Shown: positions 58,148 through 64,000 of the stretch, in pieces
Layout of the letters: each line of letters opens with the position of its first letter
Position numbering within the stretch: position 1 is the stretch's first letter
Assembly (NCBI RefSeq): GCF_017652985.1
Contig: NZ_JAGGDJ010000006.1
Span: forward strand, 124,001-188,000
From: Paenibacillus artemisiicola
GTDB taxonomy: Bacteria; Bacillota; Bacilli; Paenibacillales; Paenibacillaceae
DNA length: 64,000 bases
Direction: 5' to 3'
Program-made: the position numbers and the translations under genes
The notes under the pieces: generated by a model
What the model was told of the DNA's origin: nothing
What the model saw: only the letters and a program-made list of their open reading frames with translations
Databases searched by the model: none

Positions 58148-58306
58148 GATGCGAAAATCCCCTTTTCTTCTGAGTCATCTTCCCTATCATGCCATATCCG
58201 GACCAAAAACTTAAGTCCCCGCTGGGATATTTTGCGGGTTGTCCGAATACATTTAGGCCATAGAGGCTGTCCGTCAGGCGGCAAGTATCGGAAGGGAGTC
58301 GGAGCA

Positions 58307-61111
58307 ATGGAACAGGGAATGTGGCATGGGCTGGAAACGGCCGAGCTGGCCAAAGCGCTTGACGCGAATTTGGATGCCGGGCTGACGCCGGAAGCGGCGG
58401 CGGAACGGCTGGCCCGCGCGGGACGCAACGAGCTGTCGGAGGGCAAGAAAGCATCCCCGCTGATGCTGTTTCTCGGCCAGTTCAAAGATTTCATGGTGCT
58501 GGTGCTCATGGGGGCGACGCTGATCTCGGGGCTGCTCGGCGAATACTTGGACGCCATCACGATCATCGCGATCATCATCATCAACGCCGTGCTCGGTTTC
58601 GTGCAGGAATTCCGGGCGGAGAAGTCGCTGCGCGCGCTCAAAGCCCTATCCGCTCCGATGGCCAAAGCGCTGCGGGGCGGGGAAGTCGTCATCGTTCCGG
58701 CGAGCGAGCTCGTGCCGGGGGACGTCGTGGAGCTGGAGAGCGGCGACCGGGTTCCGGCCGATATCCGGTTTCTCGAAACGAACAGCTGCTACGCGGAGGA
58801 ATCGGCGCTCACCGGAGAATCCGTGCCGGTCGGCAAGCACTGCGACCCGATCAAGACGGCCGACCTGCCGCTCGGGGATATGCGCAACATCGGCTTCATG
58901 GGAACGATGATCACCCGCGGCACGGCCAAGGGCATCGTCATCCGGACGGGCATGAACACGGAAATGGGCAAGATCGCGAACCTCATCCAGCAGACGGAAT
59001 CGATGGAAACGCCGCTGCAGCACCGGCTCGAGCAGCTCGGCAAAATCCTGATCATCGTCGCGCTCGCCTTGACGGTCCTGGTCGTCGCCGCGGGCATCCT
59101 GCACGGCCAGCCTGCCTACGAAATGTTCCTGGCCGGCGTGAGCCTCGCCGTCGCCGCCATTCCGGAGGGCCTGCCGGCCATCGTCACCATCGCGCTCGCG
59201 CTCGGCGTGCAGCGCATGATCAAGCGGCGCGCGATCGTGCGCAAGCTCCCGTCGGTCGAGACGCTCGGCTGCGCGTCCGTCATCTGCTCCGATAAGACGG
59301 GCACGCTGACGCAAAACAAAATGACGGTCACGCAGCTGTGGATCGGCGGCCGGAAGATGGACGTCACGGGCGAAGGCTACGAGCCGGCCGGCAGCTGTCT
59401 CGAGGGCGGCAAGCCGGTCGACGTCAAGCACGACCAGTCGCTCCGCCGGCTGCTCCAGATCGCGGCGCTGTGCAACAACGCGACGGTCACGAAGCTCGAC
59501 GAGGAGCCGGAGTCGGCGAAGCGCAAGAAAGGCAAAGGGACGGTCGTCCAGGACGAATGGGTGCTGAAGGGCGATCCGACGGAAGGCGCGCTCACGGTGC
59601 TGGCCTCCAAGCTCGGCGTCTCGGCCAAATCGATGGAAGGGCTGTACAAGCGCGTCAAGGAGTACCCGTTCGACTCGGATCGCAAGCGGATGTCCGTGCT
59701 CGTCCACCATCAGGGCGGCCGGCTCATCTGCACGAAGGGCGCGCCGGACGTGCTGATGAACCAGTGCGCGTACACCCTGTGGGACGGCAAAGTCGTGCCG
59801 TTCACGGCCACGCTCAAGCAAAAGGTGAGCGAAGCGGCGGAAGGCCTCGCCGCCGGCGCGCTGCGGGTGCTCGGCTTCGCGTACCGCGAGCTGCGTCCGC
59901 ACGACGCGTCGGAGGTGGATACCGACGTCGAGAACCAGCTGATTTTCGTCGGGCTTTCGGGCATGATCGACCCGCCGCGCCGCGAAGTGAAGGACGCGAT
60001 CGCGAACTGCCGCCGCGCGGGCATCAAGACGGTCATGATCACGGGCGACCACCAGCTGACGGCGGAGGCGATCGCGGGACAGCTCGGCATCATGCCGCGC
60101 GGGGGCATCGCGGTCAGCGGCCAGCAGCTGAACGAGATGTCGGAGGAGCAGCTGGACCGGCTCGCGGACAATATTTTCGTTTACGCCCGCGTCTCGCCGG
60201 AGCATAAGCTCCGCATCGTCAAGGCGCTGCAGCGCAAAGGCCACGTCGTGGCGATGACGGGCGACGGCGTCAACGACGCGCCGGCGATCAAAGCGGCCGA
60301 CATCGGCATCGCGATGGGCATCACGGGCACCGACGTGTCCAAGGAGGCGTCGTCCCTCGTGCTGAGCGACGACAACTTCTCCAGCATCGTGTCCGCGATC
60401 GAGGAAGGCCGCGGCATCTACGAGAATATCCGCAAGTTCATCCGTTATCTGCTCGCGTCCAACGTCGGCGAAATCCTGACGATGTTCCTGGCCATGATGG
60501 CCGGCCTTCCGCTGCCGCTCGTGCCGATCCAGATTCTGTGGGTCAACCTCGTGACGGACGGCCTGCCGGCCATGGCGCTCGGCGTCGACCAGGCGGAGAA
60601 AGACCTCATGCAGCAGAAGCCGCGTTCCGCGAAGGAGAATATTTTCGCCCGCCGGCTGGGCTGGAAAATCATCAGCCGGGGCATTCTGATCGGCGTGTTC
60701 ACGCTGCTGGCGTTCTGGATCACGCTCCGCATCAAGCCGGGCGACCCGCAGAACCTGATCCACGCGCAGACGGTCGCGTTCGCGACGCTGGTCATGGCGC
60801 AGCTGATCCACGTGTTCGACTGCCGGAGCTCGCGCTCGATCTTCCACCGCAACCTGCTGCAGAACAAATATTTGCTCTTCGCGGTGCTGTCCTCCGTCGC
60901 GCTCATGGCGGCCGTGCTGTACGTTCCGGCGCTGCAGCCGATCTTCAAGACCGTGCCGCTCGGACTGCGCGACTGGTGCCTCGTCATCGTCGCCGCCGGC
61001 GTGCCGACGTTCTTCATGGGCATCGGCAGCGTGCTCGGCACGACGGACAAGAAGAAAAAGAAGAAAAAATCCGGCATGCAGCTCGGCGGGCAAAAGCCGG
61101 CCATGCGCTGA
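58307..61111 (+). CDS. P-type Ca2+-transporting ATPase (P2A)
   Basis: A 934-residue ion pump of the SERCA-like P2A class. It has the N-terminal cation-ATPase segment, TGES (residues about 168-171), the ion-binding helix motif PEGLP, phosphorylation site CSDKTGT, nucleotide-binding [11 protein letters not shown] and [11 protein letters not shown], and ten transmembrane helices. The C-terminus is a Lys-rich cytoplasmic tail. GGAAGGGAG precedes the ATG. It diverges from rqcH. With the antiporter at 43605 it gives two calcium exporters. Confidence 0.93.
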   Translation: MEQGMWHGLETAELAKALDANLDAGLTPEAAAERLARAGRNELSEGKKASPLMLFLGQFKDFMVLVLMGATLISGLLGEYLDAITIIAIIIINAVLGFVQEFRAEKSLRALKALSAPMAKALRGGEVVIVPASELVPGDVVELESGDRVPADIRFLETNSCYAEESALTGESVPVGKHCDPIKTADLPLGDMRNIGFMGTMITRGTAKGIVIRTGMNTEMGKIANLIQQTESMETPLQHRLEQLGKILIIVALALTVLVVAAGILHGQPAYEMFLAGVSLAVAAIPEGLPAIVTIALALGVQRMIKRRAIVRKLPSVETLGCASVICSDKTGTLTQNKMTVTQLWIGGRKMDVTGEGYEPAGSCLEGGKPVDVKHDQSLRRLLQIAALCNNATVTKLDEEPESAKRKKGKGTVVQDEWVLKGDPTEGALTVLASKLGVSAKSMEGLYKRVKEYPFDSDRKRMSVLVHHQGGRLICTKGAPDVLMNQCAYTLWDGKVVPFTATLKQKVSEAAEGLAAGALRVLGFAYRELRPHDASEVDTDVENQLIFVGLSGMIDPPRREVKDAIANCRRAGIKTVMITGDHQLTAEAIAGQLGIMPRGGIAVSGQQLNEMSEEQLDRLADNIFVYARVSPEHKLRIVKALQRKGHVVAMTGDGVNDAPAIKAADIGIAMGITGTDVSKEASSLVLSDDNFSSIVSAIEEGRGIYENIRKFIRYLLASNVGEILTMFLAMMAGLPLPLVPIQILWVNLVTDGLPAMALGVDQAEKDLMQQKPRSAKENIFARRLGWKIISRGILIGVFTLLAFWITLRIKPGDPQNLIHAQTVAFATLVMAQLIHVFDCRSSRSIFHRNLLQNKYLLFAVLSSVALMAAVLYVPALQPIFKTVPLGLRDWCLVIVAAGVPTFFMGIGSVLGTTDKKKKKKKSGMQLGGQKPAMR

Positions 61112-61168
61112 GTTTTCGCTGGCACGGATTCTGCTCGGAAGCGTTCAAGCTTTAAATAAGAGAGGTAA

Positions 61169-61198
61169 CGAGGCCGCCGGGTCAGTCCGGCGGCCTCG
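61169..61198 (+). terminator. Hairpin after the calcium pump gene
   Basis: A perfect 12-bp GC-rich stem (CGAGGCCGCCGG and complement) around GTCAGT; no U tract follows. Confidence 0.6.
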
Positions 61199-61286
61199 TC
61201 CGCGTTTCGGACCTGCTGGACCTTCACCCAGCGTCATGGTTTATAATGAACGCAGCCAATGAACGGGACGGAAGGAGGGGACGAAG

Positions 61287-62300
61287 TTGAAAATCCATGA
61301 AGTTGCCGCCAAGCTCGGCATCACGCCGCGCGCGATCCGGCTGTACGAGGCGAAGGGCCTGCTGCGGCCGGGCCGGGAGAGGGACAACGGCTACCGGACG
61401 TTCTCGGAGCGCGACGCCTGGCGGCTGCAGACGATCGCCGCGCTGCGGGACGTCGGGCTCGGACTGGAGCGGATCGCCGCGATGCTCGACAAGCTCGACC
61501 GCGGGGACTCCGCGGGCGCGCATCATTATTTGGAGCTGCAGCGGATGGCGCTCGCTTCCAAATGGGTGGAGGGGAAGCACGCCCTCGACGCGCTCGACGA
61601 GCTGATCGGCCGCCTGGAAACGAAAGGCCGGCTGGAGACGGGCGATCTGTTCCGGCTGACGGGCCGGCTGAACGAGATCCGCCGGCAGCAAGCCTCGTGG
61701 ATCGACGCGTGGCGGTTCGACGAGCTCGCCCCGCGGTTCGACGGCTCCGCGGCGCTGCTGTCCACCGGGCCCGCGCTGTCGCAGCCGGAGTACGGGCGGA
61801 CGCTGGACATGATCGCGCAGTGGACGGCTCCGCGGCCGGGCGAGCCGGGTCTGGACGTCGGGACGGGGACGGGCAATCTGGCCGGCCTGCTTGCCGCGCG
61901 GGGCGCGCGGATGTCGGCCGTCGACCAGTCCAAGGCGATGCTGGCGATCTGCCGGGAGAAGCATCCTGAAGTGGCGGCGAAGCTCGGCAACGCGCTGGCG
62001 CTGCCGTTCGCGGACGGCCGGTTCGCGTTCGTCGCGTCGGCGTTCTCGTTTCACTTCCTGAACGCGGAGCAGCAGCTGCTCGCGCTGGCGGAGATGGACC
62101 GCGTCCTGAAGCCCGGCGGGCGCGCGTGCCTGGCCGGACTCATGACGGAGGAAGGCGGAGAAGCAGCCGGGACGGAGCCGGCCAAGCACTGCATCGGGCG
62201 AGAGAGGACCGCGGCATGGTTCCGCGAGCGGGGCTACGTGACCGTGCATTATGCCATTAATCCGCAGATCGGCGTCCTGCACGCCGCCCGCACGCCGTGA
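61287..62300 (+). CDS. MerR regulator fused to a SAM-dependent methyltransferase
   Basis: A 337-residue fusion. Residues 1-70 are a MerR winged helix (IHEVAAKLGITPRAIRLYEAKGLL, NGYRTFSERDAWRLQ), then a helical dimerisation part (70-150), then a class I methyltransferase (about 175-330) with motif I GLDVGTGTGNLAGLL and motif SAFSFHFLN. The start is TTG with GGAGGGG upstream. Such fusions occur in Paenibacillaceae; the substrate and inducer are unknown. The next gene is another methyltransferase 63 bases after the stop. Confidence 0.88.
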   Translation: MKIHEVAAKLGITPRAIRLYEAKGLLRPGRERDNGYRTFSERDAWRLQTIAALRDVGLGLERIAAMLDKLDRGDSAGAHHYLELQRMALASKWVEGKHALDALDELIGRLETKGRLETGDLFRLTGRLNEIRRQQASWIDAWRFDELAPRFDGSAALLSTGPALSQPEYGRTLDMIAQWTAPRPGEPGLDVGTGTGNLAGLLAARGARMSAVDQSKAMLAICREKHPEVAAKLGNALALPFADGRFAFVASAFSFHFLNAEQQLLALAEMDRVLKPGGRACLAGLMTEEGGEAAGTEPAKHCIGRERTAAWFRERGYVTVHYAINPQIGVLHAARTP

Positions 62301-62363
62301 CTTGACCTTTCCCCGGCGTCAGGGCTCATGCTGGGGATGCACCAACACACGGGAGGGAACAAG

Positions 62364-63062
62364 ATGATCGATCACGACGTGATTTATCGGGACGAAGCGG
62401 CGCGCTACGACCGGCTCGTCGCCCGGGAGGACCAAGCGGGCAATCTGTTGAAAGCCATTCGCGCGGTCGTGCCGGATTTGGAGGCGAAGGACGCGGCGGA
62501 CATCGGCGCGGGCACGGGGCGGCTGACTTCGCTGCTCGCGCCGCACGTGCGTTCCATTCGGGCGACGGACGCCTCGGAGGCAATGCTCCGGCTCGCCGCG
62601 GAACGGCTCCGCGCATCGGGCGCCGCCAACTGGACCGTCGCGCCGGGAGCCAACGACCGTCTGCCTTTGGCTGACCGCTCCGCCGACTTGCTGACCGCGG
62701 GCTGGACGATCTGCTACTCGGCCAGTTCTTCGGTCGGCGGGTGGCGGGACAACCTGCGGGCGATCATGGCCGAAATCGACCGCGTGCTGCGCCCGGGCGG
62801 CGCGGCGATCGTGTTCGAAAATTTCGGCACGGGCGCGGCGGAGCCGAGTCCGCCGGAATTCCTGACCGCGTATTACGCCGAGCTCGAAAGCCGTTACGGT
62901 TACAAGCATTTCTGGATCCGCACGGATTACCGGTTCGAAACGAACGAGGAAGCCGTGGCGCTGACCGACTTCTTCTTCGGCGGCGAATTGAGCCGAGCGC
63001 TGGCCGAGACCGGCACGACCGAACTGCCCGAATGCACGGGCGTCTGGTGGAAGCACGTCTAA
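62364..63062 (+). CDS. Class I SAM-dependent methyltransferase
   Basis: A 232-residue enzyme with motif I ADIGAGTGRLTSLLA (about residues 46-60), acidic post-motif ATDASEAML and VLRPGGAAIVFENFG. The substrate is unknown. The ATG is chosen for GGGAGGG; upstream in-frame ATGs are inside the spacer. It lies downstream of the MerR fusion and likely forms an operon with it. Confidence 0.9.
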   Translation: MIDHDVIYRDEAARYDRLVAREDQAGNLLKAIRAVVPDLEAKDAADIGAGTGRLTSLLAPHVRSIRATDASEAMLRLAAERLRASGAANWTVAPGANDRLPLADRSADLLTAGWTICYSASSSVGGWRDNLRAIMAEIDRVLRPGGAAIVFENFGTGAAEPSPPEFLTAYYAELESRYGYKHFWIRTDYRFETNEEAVALTDFFFGGELSRALAETGTTELPECTGVWWKHV

Positions 63063-63067
63063 GCGAA

Positions 63068-63116
63068 ATGCCAAAAAGCGCAAATGGGCTAAGGTCCATT
63101 CGCGCTTTTTTGGCAT
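63068..63116. terminator. Terminator after the methyltransferase operon
   Basis: ATGCCAAAAAGCGCAAATGG pairs with CCATTCGCGCTTTTTTGGCA with few mismatches; the right arm contains six Ts. Confidence 0.8.
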
Positions 63117-63212
63117 AGGAAACGCAGCAATCCGGCTCTTCGCCGCCAAGACGACGGCGCCCCCTATTGCCGGCGAGCGAATCGCGAGTCCTGGCAATCC
63201 CGCGCGACCAGC

Positions 63213-63355
63213 GTAAAGCGTGTCCCGCCAGGGACGAAAGCGAGCCAAGCGCGCATGTCCGCCAAACCGCCTCTGCGGCGCGTCACGTTCCCATGGCATC
63301 AGGTAGTTCGCGAGCGCCAAACGGTAAGCGAGTCCCGCAAGGGACGAAAGCGAGC
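63213..63355 (+). repeat. Direct repeats with GTCCC...GGGAC hairpin
   Basis: Two copies of a 33-34-bp sequence (63213-63246 and 63323-63355; core GTCCCGC-N-AGGGAC then GAAAGCGAGCC) lie 110 bases apart. Each can fold as a small hairpin. Related fragments occur at 63175-63200. They look like dispersed intergenic repeats. Confidence 0.7.
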
Positions 63356-63415
63356 CCTGCGGTCGTTCACCTAGGTGCGCTTCTCGGTTCCGCCGACGTT
63401 AGACCATCCGGGTGT

Positions 63416-63482
63416 CCAGAGGGCGGAGCCCTTGGGGTCTCCCTTGAAGAAGGGGGATTTAGGGGGACGGTCCCCAGGGTGG
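63416..63482 (+). repeat. Intergenic G-rich repeat of the 'GGGGGATTTAGGGGGA' type
   Basis: CCAGAGGGCGGAGCCCTTGG, then CCCTTGAAGAAGGGGGATTT and AGGGGGACGGTCCCC: a complex hairpin-forming sequence very like short dispersed elements seen between genes of many Gram-positive and cyanobacterial chromosomes. No protein is encoded. The spacer 63117-63598 otherwise contains only repeats and the dapF upstream region. Confidence 0.6.
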
Positions 63483-63598
63483 AAAACTGTCGACAATTCC
63501 CCCCGGTCTAAGGTAAACTATCTCTTAATAAGCAAGTTGGCCAATCGGCACTTAAGACGCTTTTCGACAAATTTTTCCGAACGGGGAGACCAGGGATC

Positions 63599-64000
63599 AT
63601 GAACTTTACGAAAATGCACGGTCTCGGCAACGATTTCATCGTGGTCGCGGGCGAATCGAAACTGCCGGACGACGCGGCGCAGCTGGCGGAACGGCTGTGC
63701 AACCGTTTCTTCGGCATCGGCGCGGACGGCCTCGTTTATATTTTGCCATCGGAGCAAGCGGACTTCCACATGCGGATCATCAACTCGGACGGCTCCGAGG
63801 CGGAGCAGTGCGGCAACGCGATCCGCTGCGTGGCGAAGTACGTGTTCGATAACGGCCTCACGGACAAAGAAACGCTGACGATCGAGACGCTCGGCGCGGG
63901 CGTGCAGGAAGTGCAACTGACCGTCGACAACGGCAAAGCAAGCCGCGTGCGGGTCAATATGGGCCAGCCGATTCTCGAAGGCCTCAAAGTGCCGACGACG
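63599..64000 (+). CDS. dapF: Diaminopimelate epimerase, N-terminal 134 residues (3' end outside window)
   Basis: Converts LL- to meso-diaminopimelate for lysine and peptidoglycan. The visible half has the substrate motif MNFTKMHGLGNDFIVV, GADGLV and the first catalytic cysteine in NSDGSEAEQCGNAIRC (residue about 73-76). The gene runs past the window's end. GGGGAG lies 12 bases before the ATG. A weak promoter (TCGACA...TAAACT, 63489-63518) precedes it. Confidence 0.95.
   Translation, partial: MNFTKMHGLGNDFIVVAGESKLPDDAAQLAERLCNRFFGIGADGLVYILPSEQADFHMRIINSDGSEAEQCGNAIRCVAKYVFDNGLTDKETLTIETLGAGVQEVQLTVDNGKASRVRVNMGQPILEGLKVPTT

Noticed and set aside
63167..63511. 114-codon frame in the spacer before dapF
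   Set aside because: Made of dispersed repeats; the GGALGVSLEEGGFRG type peptide is a common spurious translation.

Overview
The window is a GC-rich (roughly 60% or more by eye) low-mobility segment of a Firmicutes chromosome. Gene content and order point to the Paenibacillaceae (a Paenibacillus or Cohnella-like organism): an aroK-aroA pair, brxC(ytxJ)-ccpA, acuC-acuA divergent from acsA, a T-box-controlled tyrS, rpsD, ylaN and ftsW, ricF(ylbF)-ylbG, rqcH and dapF. Start sites mostly carry strong AGGAGG-like ribosome sites and terminators are classical hairpins with U tracts. I saw no rRNA, tRNA, insertion sequence or CRISPR array. The genus is an inference; the sequence itself shows only the gene set and composition.

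Layout. 1-4800: end of gndA, a small unknown gene, aroK-aroA, a CoA-binding protein and a remarkable Q/N/S/G-rich repeat protein. 4868-8604: a PTS operon (EIICBA permease and Enzyme I, no HPr). 8700-12100: DJ-1/PfpI protein, YgiT-type zinc finger, bacilliredoxin BrxC, catabolite regulator CcpA and MTA/SAH nucleosidase. 12262-16009: acetoin/acetate block acuC-acuA <-> acsA with a CcpA-box-like site in the divergent promoter. 16087-21002: class A PBP with FN3 domains and tyrS with its tyrosine T-box.

21134-37666 is an accessory block lying between tyrS and rpsD, which sit close together in Bacillus. It holds a yuaF-floT pair behind a sigma-W-like promoter, an AraC regulator and phytanoyl-CoA dioxygenase-like enzyme, then a carbohydrate utilisation locus: an 800-bp regulatory region rich in LacI-family/cre-type palindromes, a DUF2961 (GH172) protein, a DUF4185 (GH183-like) lipoprotein, a CUT1 ABC importer (binding protein and two permeases, no ATPase), a DUF6259 protein, a LacI regulator, an AraC regulator and a second DUF2961 enzyme. 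The family combination and the predicted locations (secreted endo-enzyme, importer, cytoplasmic exo-enzymes) suggest use of a D-furanosyl glycan such as D-arabinan or an alpha-D-fructofuranosyl sugar. This is the most interesting part of the window.

37795-48871: rpsD with its leader, a GAF-GGDEF diguanylate cyclase, a lipoprotein, an M29 aminopeptidase, an HPr-fold protein that lacks the phosphorylatable histidine region, YlaN, a Ca2+/H+ antiporter, an Asp23 protein, FtsW, YugN, an M20 hydrolase and a CBS protein. 48974-56067: XPB-type helicase with its translationally coupled partner, RicF-YlbG, an unknown protein, a LysR regulator overlapping a PHP phosphoesterase. 56297-64000: RqcH, a P-type Ca2+ ATPase, a MerR-methyltransferase fusion, a second methyltransferase, a repeat-rich spacer and the start of dapF.
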